NCBI GenBank assembly: GCA_910586775.1
Contig: CAJUJN010000040.1
Coordinates: forward strand, 1-37,636
Origin: an uncultured Acetatifactor sp.
GTDB lineage: Bacteria; Bacillota; Clostridia; Lachnospirales; Lachnospiraceae
Reading direction: 5' to 3'
DNA length: 37,636 nt
Positions 8,042 through 16,508 of this stretch are shown in pieces (positions within the stretch are counted from its first letter, which is position 1; each line of letters opens with the position of its first letter). The translations under genes and the position numbers were made by a program. The notes below the pieces were generated by a model. That model did no database searches and was not told where the DNA came from. It was given only the letters and a program-made list of their open reading frames with translations.

Positions 8042-9796
8042 ATGCCTTCACAAGAGGATTATTTGAACGAGTTGTTAAAAGGAATGTCGGAAGACGACGA
8101 TAACCTGACAGGGCGCGGGACGGCTCCTGATCTGGACGATCTGGTGGGAATGTCGGAGGAGCAGATTGCCATGCTTCTGGCGGAAGGCGAGGCCGGAAGG
8201 CAGCCTTCAGTGGCAGAAGAGACGGCGGGAGATGTGTTGGACCTGGACAGCGGAGACAGCGATGTAGAGGAGATACAGGAACTGTTGAAGAGGTCTGACA
8301 GGAATGAGTCGGTGGGAAGTCCTGAGGATATGGGGGACGAGGACAATACGGCGGACAGACTGATGGCTGATATAGAGAGGGCTGGAGAGACAGAAGTGGC
8401 GGAGAAAGCGGTGGACATCAAGAAGGAAAGGGCTTTGGAGAAAAAGCGGCTGAAGGCGGAGAAAAAAGCTGCCAGGGAAGCTGCCAAGGCTGAGAAGCGA
8501 GAGCGGCGCAGGGGGAAGAAGAGCGGCGGAAAGGAAATACCGCAGGCAGGGGCGGAAGCATCTCGGCAGGATATAAAAGCGGACTCGGTCAGAGAATACG
8601 ACATGGTGCAGGACAGGGAGCTGTTGGACAGCATCGTGGCGGAAGCGGGAAAAGTAGAGCAGCCGGAACGGGAAGAAGAAGCCCAGGTAAACCTGATGGA
8701 AGTGGCGGCTGCGTTGGAAGCAGAGAGAAATATAGATGCAAGCCAGGAAATCCCATATACGGAGGAGAATATGACTTCCGGAACGGATATGGACTCCGAT
8801 GTGCTGGCAGTGGGGCTGGATGAAATAGATGACTATATTCCGGACATAAGTGAGGCTGTCAGGGAGGAAGAACCGAAAAAAAAGGGCGTGATTTCCAAAT
8901 TTATGGATTTCCTGATGGAGGAAGAGGAAGAGCCGGAGAACGAAGATATTGCGATTTCTGACGAAAACCAGGAAATTATCAGGGAGATGGACGGCGAGGA
9001 AGCCAAGAAGGCCAAGAAGAAGGTTCAGAAGAACGCCAAAAAGAAGGAAAAGAAAAAAGATAAAAAGAAAAAAGAAGCAAAACCCAAGAAGGCCAAAGCA
9101 CCGAAGCCGAAGAAGGAGAAGAAGCCGAAGGAGGCAGAGCCTTATCCGGGCAGGAAACTGAGTTTTAAGAAGGTGCTGCCTGTTGTATTGCTGGGGATTT
9201 CGGTGGGGGCAGTGCTCTTTATCTTAGTAAATCTGTCTGTGGATTATACGAACAAGCAGGCAGCCAGGACAGCTTTTGCAAAGGGAGATTACCAGACCTG
9301 TTATACGAATCTGTATGGCATAAAGCGGAATGAGACAGAAGAGCAGATGTTCAACAAGTCTGAATGCATTCTGCATATACGGATGTGGTACAGGGAATAC
9401 GAGTATCTTCAGTCCCAGGGCAGCGAGCTGCAGGCGTTGGACAGTCTGATTCAGAGCGTACATGATTATCCGGCATTGTTCCAGTATGCGTTTCAGTGGG
9501 ATGCCGGGGCTGAGGTGAATGAAGTTTATAATGATATTCTGGATGTGCTCTATGGAAAATATGGTGTCACAGAGGTAGAGGCCCAGGAGATCGGGGCTTT
9601 GAAGAGCGACATTGACTACACGAGGGCAATCATGAAGCTGTTGGGAAATGCCGGCTATGAGGAAGAAAATATTCCGGTTGAGGAAGTACTGCCGCCGGAA
9701 AGTGAAGTTAGCCCGGAGGGTGAAGAAGCAGGGCAGCCCGATGAGCTTCCGGAAGAGGCAGATCTGGACTCCGGAGACTATGTGGATAACCAGTGA
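8042..9796 (+). CDS. Highly charged single-pass membrane protein of unknown function
   Basis: A 584-residue protein preceded by a strong GGAGGAG site. Residues 1-370 are hydrophilic and low-complexity: acidic in the first 120, basic around 127-162, acidic again, then a very Lys-rich stretch at 318-365. One TM (378-400) follows, then an outside domain of about 150 residues with a TPR-like helical look, and an acidic tail. Topology by the positive-inside rule is cytoplasmic N-terminus. Two short N-terminal segments, QEDYLNELLKGMS and MSEEQIAMLLAEGE, resemble each other and loosely recall the FliM/FliY N-terminal peptide, which is suggestive beside cheV but weak. I do not recognise the family. 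Confidence 0.8.
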   Translation: MPSQEDYLNELLKGMSEDDDNLTGRGTAPDLDDLVGMSEEQIAMLLAEGEAGRQPSVAEETAGDVLDLDSGDSDVEEIQELLKRSDRNESVGSPEDMGDEDNTADRLMADIERAGETEVAEKAVDIKKERALEKKRLKAEKKAAREAAKAEKRERRRGKKSGGKEIPQAGAEASRQDIKADSVREYDMVQDRELLDSIVAEAGKVEQPEREEEAQVNLMEVAAALEAERNIDASQEIPYTEENMTSGTDMDSDVLAVGLDEIDDYIPDISEAVREEEPKKKGVISKFMDFLMEEEEEPENEDIAISDENQEIIREMDGEEAKKAKKKVQKNAKKKEKKKDKKKKEAKPKKAKAPKPKKEKKPKEAEPYPGRKLSFKKVLPVVLLGISVGAVLFILVNLSVDYTNKQAARTAFAKGDYQTCYTNLYGIKRNETEEQMFNKSECILHIRMWYREYEYLQSQGSELQALDSLIQSVHDYPALFQYAFQWDAGAEVNEVYNDILDVLYGKYGVTEVEAQEIGALKSDIDYTRAIMKLLGNAGYEEENIPVEEVLPPESEVSPEGEEAGQPDELPEEADLDSGDYVDNQ

Positions 9797-10003
9797 CGGA
9801 TTGTGCCGGTAAGCGGGTTCGATTTTTGCGGGCAGGGGCAGGCCAACATATACTGTGCATCAAATAGATTTGCAGTTATAGAAAGCAATTTTCAAACACA
9901 CTTCAGGGGATTGCCTGCACCTGCCCGGGAATGCTGTGTGGCATATGATGATAAGGCGGGTCGCGGGAGAGTATATTTCTGCGACAGGCCGGATTGAGGG
10001 ATT

Positions 10004-10672
10004 ATGATTGCGGTTATTGATTACGACGCGGGAAATATAAAAAGTGTGGAGAAGGCGCTGCTGCATCTGGGGCAGGAGACAGTTGTTACCAGAGATGCAG
10101 AGAAGATTTTGAGTGCCGACGGTGTGATTCTGCCCGGAGTGGGAGCGTTCGGGGACGCTATGGCGAAACTGACGGCGTTCGGCCTGGTGGAGGTTATCCG
10201 GGATTGTGTGGCGAAGGAGATTCCCTTTCTGGGAATCTGTCTGGGGCTGCAGCTGCTGTTTGAAAGCAGCGAGGAGAGCCCGGGGGTGGAAGGTCTTCAT
10301 ATTCTGGAGGGAAAAATTCGGCGGATTCCTTCGGAGAACGGGCTGAAAGTGCCCCATATCGGGTGGAATGACCTGCATTTTCCACGGAGAGGGAGGTTGT
10401 TTGAAGGCCTCGGTATTCTGGGGAATGGCTCACCGGACGGAAGCCAGGGAAATCCGTATGTGTATTTTGTGCATTCCTATTATCTGCAGGCCGCCGACGA
10501 AAGCATCGTTACCGCAACAACGGAATATGGTGTAAAAATTCACGCTTCCGTAGAGAAAGGGAATGTGTTTGCATGCCAGTTCCATCCGGAGAAGAGTTCC
10601 GGGGCGGGGATGCAGATATTGCGGAATTTTGTGGTGCTTTCTTCCCGACATTCCGCAGCAGCGATGTCTTGA
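10004..10672 (+). CDS. hisH: Imidazole glycerol phosphate synthase, glutaminase subunit
   Basis: A 222-residue class I glutamine amidotransferase. The nucleophile is Cys79 in LGICLGLQLLFESS, and the His/Glu pair is His194/Glu196 in CQFHPEKSS. The oxyanion region is PGVGAFGDAM. It releases ammonia from glutamine for HisF in histidine synthesis, with AICAR as by-product. It is about 15-20 residues longer than most HisH, mainly through a C-terminal tail (SSRHSAAAMS) and a small loop near 138-150. hisF follows after 132 bp rather than overlapping as often seen; no other his gene is in the window. Confidence 0.95.
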   Translation: MIAVIDYDAGNIKSVEKALLHLGQETVVTRDAEKILSADGVILPGVGAFGDAMAKLTAFGLVEVIRDCVAKEIPFLGICLGLQLLFESSEESPGVEGLHILEGKIRRIPSENGLKVPHIGWNDLHFPRRGRLFEGLGILGNGSPDGSQGNPYVYFVHSYYLQAADESIVTATTEYGVKIHASVEKGNVFACQFHPEKSSGAGMQILRNFVVLSSRHSAAAMS

Positions 10673-10718
10673 AAGCAGAGTGTTTCTTTCCGCATGGCAG
10701 GAATAAGCAGCGGTTGAC

Positions 10719-10772
10719 GCAGGAAAATATTCTGAAAGCTGCCAGGTGAAGTAGAGGCAGGAAAATATTCTG
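10719..10772. repeat. Direct repeat of 16 bp between hisH and hisF
   Basis: GCAGGAAAATATTCTG occurs at 10719-10734 and again, identical, at 10757-10772, a 38-bp period. It lies in the unusual hisH-hisF gap. The repeat core AATATT is palindromic. Confidence 0.75.
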
Positions 10773-10804
10773 GCGGTTGTAAAGCCACATTTTATGGAGG
10801 ACAG

Positions 10805-11566
10805 ATGCACACAAAGAGAGTGATTCCCTGTCTGGACATCAAAGACGGAAGGGTTGTAAAAGGAATTAATTTTGTAAATCTGAGGGATGCCGGGGACCCG
10901 GCCGATGTGGCTTCCGCCTATGACGCGGCGGGGGCTGACGAGGTGGTGTTCCTGGATATCACGGCTTCTTCGGACAGCCGGGCCACTCAGCTGGAGTGGG
11001 TCAGACAGGTGGCATCCCGACTGTTTATACCTTTCACGGTGGGCGGCGGAATCCGTGCGGTGGAGGATTTTCGGGATATTCTGAGGGAAGGGGCGGACAA
11101 GATTTCTGTCAATTCTGCGGCGATTATGAATCCACGGCTGATATCCGATGCGGCGGATAAGTTTGGCAGCCAGTGCGTGGTAGTGGCCATAGATGCCAAG
11201 AGGCGTCCGGACGGGAGCGGTTGGAATATATATAAAAACGGCGGCCGTGTTGACATGGGGATGGACGCAGTGGAATGGGCGGCGGAAGCGGAGCGCCGGG
11301 GGGCCGGGGAGATTCTGCTCACCAGCATGGACCGTGACGGAACAAAAGCCGGATACGACCTGGAGCTTACACAAGCGGTGACAGAGACGGTGAAAATACC
11401 GGTGATTGCATCTGGAGGTGCCGGAAAGCCGGAGCATTTTTATGAGGCGCTGGCGGATGCCGGGGCTGAGGCGGTGCTGGCAGCGAGTCTGTTTCATTAT
11501 AAAGAGTTGGAAATCCGTCAGGTGAAGACGTATCTGAGAGAGCGCGGCGTTAGTGTGAGGCTGTGA
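10805..11566 (+). CDS. hisF: Imidazole glycerol phosphate synthase, cyclase subunit
   Basis: A 253-residue TIM barrel, the normal HisF length. The catalytic Asp pair is in RVIPCLDIKDGRVVKG near the N-terminus and in SMDRDGTKAGYD at about residue 130 on. Phosphate-binding loops VGGGIR and ASGGAGKPEHF are intact, and the usual AAAxxxF equivalent reads AVLAASLFHY. It converts PRFAR plus ammonia from HisH to IGP and AICAR. TATGGAGGACAG gives a good site before the ATG. It pairs with hisH. Confidence 0.96.
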   Translation: MHTKRVIPCLDIKDGRVVKGINFVNLRDAGDPADVASAYDAAGADEVVFLDITASSDSRATQLEWVRQVASRLFIPFTVGGGIRAVEDFRDILREGADKISVNSAAIMNPRLISDAADKFGSQCVVVAIDAKRRPDGSGWNIYKNGGRVDMGMDAVEWAAEAERRGAGEILLTSMDRDGTKAGYDLELTQAVTETVKIPVIASGGAGKPEHFYEALADAGAEAVLAASLFHYKELEIRQVKTYLRERGVSVRL

Positions 11567-11575
11567 TTATTTTTT

Positions 11576-11604
11576 AACCTGAAGGACTGAGTGGACGTCA
11601 GGTT
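11576..11604 (+). other. Hairpin after hisF
   Basis: A 7-bp perfect inverted repeat (AACCTGA at 11576, TCAGGTT at 11598) lies 9 bp after hisF. No T tract follows, so it is at best a weak terminator or an mRNA 3'-end stabiliser. Confidence 0.4.
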
Positions 11605-11691
11605 GTATATGGGCAATGGAACTGTCGTATTAAGGGAGTTTACTTATGACTCTTATTGCAACGCCGCAAAAACGCAGGATAAAGGGAAAGG

Positions 11692-12378
11692 ATGGACAAA
11701 AGTATGGGAATGATCGAAAATGACTGGCTGACGGAGTTGGGAGAGGAATTTCAAAAGCCTTATTACAAGAATCTGTATGAGTTCGTAAAAACGGAGTACA
11801 ATAATACACAGGTATTTCCGCCGGCGGATGATATTTTCAATGCATTTCATTTGACTTCGCTGAGCGATGTGAAAGTGGTCATTCTGGGACAGGACCCTTA
11901 TCATGATGTAGGACAGGCACACGGACTTTGCTTTTCAGTAAAACCGGATGTGAAGATTCCGCCTTCCCTGGTGAATATTTATAAGGAGCTTCACGATGAC
12001 CTGGGATGCGATATACCGAATAACGGTTATCTGGTGAAATGGGCCAATCAGGGAATCCTGATGCTGAATACCGTGCTGACGGTTCGGGCTCATCAGGCAA
12101 ATTCTCACCGCGGAAAGGGGTGGGAGGAATTTACGGATGCTGCAATCCGGGTACTGAATAAGCAGGACAGGCCGATTGTGTTTATTTTATGGGGACGGCC
12201 GGCTCAGACGAAGGAGAAGATGCTGAATAATCCCAGGCATTTGATTTTGAAAGCGGCGCATCCAAGTCCTTTATCTGCCCATAACGGATTTTTCGGGAGC
12301 AGGCCTTTCAGCCAGACGAACAAATTCCTGCAGGAGAATGGGCTGGAACCCATTGACTGGCAGATTGAGAATGTGTAA
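11692..12378 (+). CDS. ung: Uracil-DNA glycosylase, family 1
   Basis: A 228-residue base-excision repair enzyme removing uracil from DNA. The water-activating motif GQDPYHDVGQAHGLCFS (Asp68 in this numbering), the PPSL loop, LLMLNTVLTVR-type core and HPSPLSAHNGFFGSRPFS Leu-loop are all present. Three in-frame ATGs lie at 11692, 11704 and 11710; the site AAAGGA at 11687-11692 fits the latter two better, and the family usually starts near IENDW, so the protein may be 4-6 residues shorter. It stands alone between hisF and lysA. Confidence 0.96.
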   Translation: MDKSMGMIENDWLTELGEEFQKPYYKNLYEFVKTEYNNTQVFPPADDIFNAFHLTSLSDVKVVILGQDPYHDVGQAHGLCFSVKPDVKIPPSLVNIYKELHDDLGCDIPNNGYLVKWANQGILMLNTVLTVRAHQANSHRGKGWEEFTDAAIRVLNKQDRPIVFILWGRPAQTKEKMLNNPRHLILKAAHPSPLSAHNGFFGSRPFSQTNKFLQENGLEPIDWQIENV

Positions 12379-12727
12379 TGGATGATAATTTGTTCCGGAT
12401 GGAATAAGGAAGTGTTACACAGTTCCTGAGCGGACGCACAGGAGTGCAGAATAAAGATTGATTTTGAGGCAGGGCGGACACATCCTGAAACGTTGTATGA
12501 TAGAATTTTGTATGACGGCAGGGGGGTTCGCCTTCTTAGAGAAGCAGAATGCTTCTCTCTGAAAATAGAAAATCTTTCCCGGACATGAAACTGGTGTCTA
12601 AGGAAGTGCTACGAAATAAATTTGCAGGATTTCACACGGGAAGGCGCATATATAATGGCGTTTTACTCCTGAAAGTGCAAATTTATTTCCAGACAATTAC
12701 TAAGGGAATAGAAAACAGGAGAATACA
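12379..12727. other. Intergenic region upstream of lysA with paired repeats
   Basis: The 349 bp hold three structures. A near-identical direct repeat TAAGGAAGTGYTAC lies at 12405-12418 and 12599-12612. An 8-bp inverted repeat AGAGAAGC/GCTTCTCT lies at 12538-12558. A 14-bp perfect inverted repeat lies at 12613-12626 and 12676-12689. I do not see the conserved lysine riboswitch blocks. A short open frame at 12549-12749 has no ribosome binding site and runs into lysA; I do not call it. Confidence 0.5.
12613..12689 (+). repeat. Perfect 14-bp inverted repeat enclosing 49 bp before lysA
   Basis: GAAATAAATTTGCA at 12613-12626 is exactly reverse-complemented at 12676-12689. An inner TTTCA/TGAAA pairing can extend the helix after a two-base bulge. 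It ends 39 bp before the lysA start. It could be a leader hairpin, or the two ends of a very small inverted-repeat element. Confidence 0.6.
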
Positions 12728-14005
12728 ATGGAAAAGAAAGCGTTTGTGACAAAGGAACTGATTGAGAATATTGTGAAAGACTGTCCAACCCCTTTTCATA
12801 TCTACGATGAAAAGGGGATTCGCGAGAATGCCAGGGCTCTGAAGGAGGCGTTTTCCTGGAACAGTGGATATAAGGAATATTTTGCAGTGAAGGCGACTCC
12901 CAATCCTTTTCTGATTCAGATATTGAAGGAGTACGGCTGCGGCTGTGACTGCTCTTCCTATACGGAACTGATGCTCAGCGATGCCATGGGAATGCGGGGA
13001 GATGATATCATGTTTTCCTCTAACGATACGCCGGCGGAGGAGTTCGTGCTGGCGGAGAAGCTTGGCGCGACCATCAACCTGGACGACATCACCCATATCG
13101 ATTTCCTGGAGAAGACTTTGGGGTATCTGCCCAAACGCTTAAGCTGCCGCTTTAATCCAGGAGGATATTTTGCCATGGGCACGGATATCATGGACAACCC
13201 GGGGGATGCAAAATATGGTTTTACGAAAGAACAGATGTTTGAGGGCTTTCGTATTCTGAAGGCAAAGGGTGTAGAAGAATTCGGAATTCACGCTTTTCTT
13301 GCCAGCAATACCGTGACTAACGAGTACTATCCTGTGTTGGCGAGACAGTTGTTCGAACTGGCGGTGGAACTGCAGAAGGAGACCGGAGCGTGTATTGCGT
13401 TCGTCAATCTCTCCGGCGGAATCGGGATTCCCTATCATCCTGACCAGGAACCCAATGATATTAAGGTGATTGGCGAGGGAGTGAGGAAAGCTTACGAAGA
13501 AATCCTGATGCCTGCGGGCATGGGGAATGTGGCTATATATACGGAACTGGGACGTTACATGATGGGACCTTACGGACACCTGGTGACGAAAGTAATTCAT
13601 CAGAAACATACACACAAGGAGTATGTTGGGGTAGATGCCTGTGCGGTGAATCTGATGCGGCCTGCCATGTACGGGGCATATCACCATATTACTGTGCTGG
13701 GGAAGGAAGATGCGGCCTGTGACCATAAGTATGATGTAGTAGGCTCTCTCTGCGAAAATAATGATAAATTTGCCATCGACAGGATGCTTCCGGAGGTAGA
13801 AATCGGGGATTACATTGCCATTCATGACAGCGGTGCCCACGGCTTTTCCATGGGGTATAATTATAACGGAAAACTCAGATCGGCGGAACTTCTGCTGCAT
13901 GAGGACGGAAGCGTGGAGTTGATTCGCAGGGCGGAGACGGCGAAGGATTATTTTGCTACGTTTGACTGCTTCGATGTTTATGGCAGGCTGTTTCCGGAGA
14001 AGTAG
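12728..14005 (+). CDS. lysA: Diaminopimelate decarboxylase
   Basis: A 425-residue fold-type III PLP decarboxylase. The PLP lysine is Lys55 in YFAVKATPNP. The phosphate-binding glycines are in LSGGIGIPY, and the catalytic loop is GSLCENNDKF (Cys-Glu of the second active-site half). The end, MGYNYNGKLRSAELLL, is typical of LysA. It should convert meso-diaminopimelate to lysine and CO2. Related PLP decarboxylases (carboxynorspermidine or arginine types) share the fold; they are usually shorter or longer and lack this ending, so LysA is favoured. The site is CAGGAG about 5 bp from the ATG. LD-carboxypeptidase follows; both touch diaminopimelate-containing material. Confidence 0.82.
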   Translation: MEKKAFVTKELIENIVKDCPTPFHIYDEKGIRENARALKEAFSWNSGYKEYFAVKATPNPFLIQILKEYGCGCDCSSYTELMLSDAMGMRGDDIMFSSNDTPAEEFVLAEKLGATINLDDITHIDFLEKTLGYLPKRLSCRFNPGGYFAMGTDIMDNPGDAKYGFTKEQMFEGFRILKAKGVEEFGIHAFLASNTVTNEYYPVLARQLFELAVELQKETGACIAFVNLSGGIGIPYHPDQEPNDIKVIGEGVRKAYEEILMPAGMGNVAIYTELGRYMMGPYGHLVTKVIHQKHTHKEYVGVDACAVNLMRPAMYGAYHHITVLGKEDAACDHKYDVVGSLCENNDKFAIDRMLPEVEIGDYIAIHDSGAHGFSMGYNYNGKLRSAELLLHEDGSVELIRRAETAKDYFATFDCFDVYGRLFPEK

Positions 14006-14016
14006 GCCGGGAGAGT

Positions 14017-14046
14017 ATGGCAAATGTTTTTGATCGTGAGTATATA
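14017..14046 (+). promoter_or_regulatory. Promoter-like copy of a dispersed repeat end
   Basis: ATGGCA-N18-TATATA lies 35 bp before the LD-carboxypeptidase gene. The spacer AATGTTTTTGATCGTGAG is clearly related to the spacers at 18332-18348 and 30154-30171. The inverted-repeat part of those elements is absent here, so this is either a fragment or chance similarity. Confidence 0.4.
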
Positions 14047-14080
14047 TCGTTGATATGAAAAGGGATAGAGGAGAGACGGG

Positions 14081-15220
14081 ATGAGGTATCCGAAATTTTT
14101 GCATAAGGGCGGTACGATAGGGTTCATGGCACCTTCTTTCGGCTTTGCAGAGGGGGACTACAGGACAGTTGCATTTGAAAATGCGTTAAGAAAATGGCGT
14201 GAAATGGGATATTTCCTGGTGCTGGGGCCCAATTGCCATGCATCGGAAGGGGTGGGCATCAGTAATACACCGGAAAAGTGCGGCCGGGAGGTTATGGATT
14301 CTTTTCTGTCGAAAGAGTCAGACTGTCTGATTTCCTGCGGCGGAGGAGAATTGATGTGCGAGATTCTGCCCTATGTGGACTTTGAAAAGCTTGCTGAGGC
14401 AGAACCCAAGTGGTTTATGGGCTATTCCGACAATACGAACCTGACTTACCTGCTTGCTACTTTGGCGGATACGGCTTCCGTTTACGGTCCCTGCGCGGGG
14501 ACCTTCGGTATGGAGCCCTGGCATGAATCACTGTACGATGCTTTTGGGATTCTGACAGGGGAGAAGGCGGAGGTGGAAGCCAGTGAAAGCCAGAACGGCA
14601 GCGGCGCCGAAATATCTATAAGACAGTCCGGTAATGCTGAGGCATCAGAAGAAGCCAGAGGGTTCAGGGTGAGGGCAGGCGGTTATTCCGGGTGGGAGAA
14701 GGAATCCCTGAAAGGGCCGGAGAATCCGTTAGCGCCATATCATTTGACGGAAGCCCGCACGCTTTGCACTTATGTAGGCAGAGAGCGGACATCCGCAGAG
14801 ATTGCCTTTTCCGGAAGGCTTCTGGGAGGCTGCCTGGACTGTCTGGTGAACCTGCTGGGAACCCGTTTTGACAGAACCAGAGAGTTTGTGGAGCGTTACA
14901 AGGAAGACGGTATTATCTGGTTCCTGGAAGCATGCGACCTGAATGTATTTTCCATTCGCCGCGCCATGTGGCAGATGGAGGAGGCCGGATGGCTGACGGC
15001 TGTGAAAGGTTTCCTCATCGGACGGCCGTTAAACGGTGCGACCATGATGAATCTGGATGCCTATAGTGCTGTGTTGGAAGTGGCAGGGCGCAAGAATGTG
15101 CCGGTGGTGATGGATGTGGATCTGGGACATCTGCCGCCCATGATGCCGCTCGTGGTAGGCAGTCTGGCGGATGTGGCCGTGAAGCGGAATGATATCAGGA
15201 TTGATATGCGGTTTGTGTGA
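14081..15220 (+). CDS. LD-carboxypeptidase / MccF-like serine peptidase, family S66
   Basis: A 379-residue member of peptidase family S66. The nucleophile is Ser116 in MGYSDNTN, with Glu283 in FLEACDLN and His350 in DLGHLPPM completing the triad. Family roles are cleavage of the L,D bond of muropeptide tetrapeptides in wall recycling (LdcA) or hydrolysis of microcin C-type toxins (MccF). The protein has an insertion of about 40 polar residues (163-205) before the S66 linker, which is not usual for LdcA. The start ATG has GAGGAGAGACGGG upstream. There is no signal peptide, so it acts in the cytoplasm. Which role applies is open. Confidence 0.87.
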   Translation: MRYPKFLHKGGTIGFMAPSFGFAEGDYRTVAFENALRKWREMGYFLVLGPNCHASEGVGISNTPEKCGREVMDSFLSKESDCLISCGGGELMCEILPYVDFEKLAEAEPKWFMGYSDNTNLTYLLATLADTASVYGPCAGTFGMEPWHESLYDAFGILTGEKAEVEASESQNGSGAEISIRQSGNAEASEEARGFRVRAGGYSGWEKESLKGPENPLAPYHLTEARTLCTYVGRERTSAEIAFSGRLLGGCLDCLVNLLGTRFDRTREFVERYKEDGIIWFLEACDLNVFSIRRAMWQMEEAGWLTAVKGFLIGRPLNGATMMNLDAYSAVLEVAGRKNVPVVMDVDLGHLPPMMPLVVGSLADVAVKRNDIRIDMRFV

Positions 15221-15292
15221 CGGTGCAGGAGCACAGGAACAGATCAGGATGCTGAAGTGATTGATTTATAAGTATTATACAGGTGAAGACTA

Positions 15293-16129
15293 ATGAAAAT
15301 GCTTAAAGTACTCAAATTAGAAAAATATAAGGAAATGTGTAATGAATATACAATAGATGAGATTAAGGACTACGATTATGCAAAGTTGAAAAATGGTTAC
15401 AGTGTATTTGGAAGTGCTATAAATAAGTTATTGATGACTAGACGATTATGTTTATATGTAGTCATGTTCTTTGGCGCAGTTCTTATTTCGCCACAAATAA
15501 TAAATTTTTATAATATGTTATATCGCCCTGTAAGAAGGGCAGGTGTGGCACATTATAATACTGGAAAACAAACTATAATAGTTTGTATTATTTTAGCTTT
15601 ATTGATAATAGTATATGCTATATTGGAAAACAGGATAAATTGCGTAATAATTCAGCTAGAAGAAAGGCAAAAAGATATTGATTTCTATTTGTTTCTTTCA
15701 GAAATAAAGTCATTTGACGAAGAAGTAAACTCTAGAATGTTGCTATTTGACAAAGATGACAGAATTAATGGTTATTTTGATAGTAATCAAAAAAGAACAT
15801 TTAATTTATTTGTTCTGGGAGTTTTGCTTTTAATTATTGGAATTATTTTCATTTTTGCTGTTTTGCTTTTAACATTAAATTCAGACATTGATAATGCCAA
15901 AATTATATCAGGCTTTGTGACGGGAGTGTTAATTGATTTTATAGGTGTTATTTTTATTGGCATGTATAATAAGACATTGGAGTCAACATTGACATTAAGT
16001 AATTTAATTAATGAGAATAGAAAAACGAATTTTAGTGCTTATATTACATCAAAAATTTCTGATGAAAAAATTAGAAATGAAACATTATCTAAGTTGGCAG
16101 TTAAAATTTATTATCATGAAAAGAATTGA
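15293..16129 (+). CDS. AT-rich four-TM membrane protein, unknown
   Basis: A 278-residue protein whose DNA is far more AT-rich than every neighbour, with heavy use of AAA, ATA and TTA codons: a sign of recent transfer. TMs lie at about 52-70, 94-111, 170-193 and 204-224. A soluble helical segment of about 55 residues (112-168) separates the two TM pairs, and a polar helical tail follows. The segment around SGFVTGVLIDFIGVIFIGMYNKTLE loosely recalls the TRADD-N-associated membrane domain reported in bacterial conflict systems; this is an impression, not a match I can test. It sits just beyond the 3' end of tRNA-Leu, a favoured integration site, but I find no duplicated tRNA end. Start: ATG at 15293 preceded by AGGTGAAG. 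Confidence 0.75.
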   Translation: MKMLKVLKLEKYKEMCNEYTIDEIKDYDYAKLKNGYSVFGSAINKLLMTRRLCLYVVMFFGAVLISPQIINFYNMLYRPVRRAGVAHYNTGKQTIIVCIILALLIIVYAILENRINCVIIQLEERQKDIDFYLFLSEIKSFDEEVNSRMLLFDKDDRINGYFDSNQKRTFNLFVLGVLLLIIGIIFIFAVLLLTLNSDIDNAKIISGFVTGVLIDFIGVIFIGMYNKTLESTLTLSNLINENRKTNFSAYITSKISDEKIRNETLSKLAVKIYYHEKN

Positions 16130-16150
16130 AACATGAAAGGTAATCAAAAT

Positions 16151-16196
16151 AAAAATCGCTGAACATCCTGACCTTACTGATGTTTCAGCGATTTTT
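16151..16196. terminator. Bidirectional terminator between the AT-rich gene and tRNA-Leu
   Basis: Arms 16151-16167 and 16179-16196 form a 17-bp helix with one bulged T. It is flanked by A5 on the left and T5 on the right, so it works on both strands. It ends the plus-strand gene and the convergent tRNA transcript. Confidence 0.85.
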
Positions 16197-16201
16197 CATA
16201 C

Positions 16202-16284
16202 TGCCGGCAGCGGGACTTGAACCCGCACGTTGTTGCCAACAACAGATTTTGAGTCTGCCTCGTCTGCCATTCCGACACGCCGGC
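16202..16284 (-). tRNA. tRNA-Leu (anticodon CAA)
   Basis: The minus strand folds as an 83-nt class II tRNA. The acceptor arm pairs GCCGGCG (from 16284) with TGCCGGC, with discriminator A at 16202. The anticodon loop is CTCAAAA, giving CAA (reads UUG). The long variable arm is TGTTG-TTGG-CAACA-like. The T loop is GTTCAAGTC. The CCA is not encoded. Confidence 0.95.
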
Positions 16285-16327
16285 ATTTCGTTGGAAGAGG
16301 TTTTATGTAACTCTCACAACGAAATAT

Positions 16328-16356
16328 ATTCTAACATAGAAACGGGTTCTTGGCAA
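16328..16356 (-). promoter_or_regulatory. Sigma-A promoter for tRNA-Leu
   Basis: On the minus strand TTGCCA (16356-16351) and TAGAAT (16333-16328) are 17 bp apart. The -10 box lies 43 bp before the mature tRNA 5' end. Confidence 0.7.
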
Positions 16357-16508
16357 GTACAAAATGAGTATTTTAAGGAAATTTTTAAAGTGAATTTTGA
16401 GTTTAATAAATTTTGTCAGTTGTATGCTTTTTCTTCCCTGTGAAAGTGATATTAAATGCAATAGATATATGATAATTTGAATACAATTGCTTGCGGAAAG
16501 ATATAATC

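Noticed and set aside
12379..12727. Lysine riboswitch before lysA
   Set aside because: The conserved AGAGG and GAAGG-type blocks of the L-box are not visible.
12549..12749. 66-codon frame before lysA
   Set aside because: Overlaps the lysA start, crosses the inverted repeat and has no ribosome binding site.
15221..16284. Integrated element with attL/attR at tRNA-Leu
   Set aside because: No second copy of the tRNA 3' end is found on the far side of the AT-rich gene, and there is no integrase.
16180..16443. 87-codon frame over tRNA-Leu
   Set aside because: It is the tRNA read in antisense (LPAAGLEPAR is the usual false peptide from a tRNA T arm).
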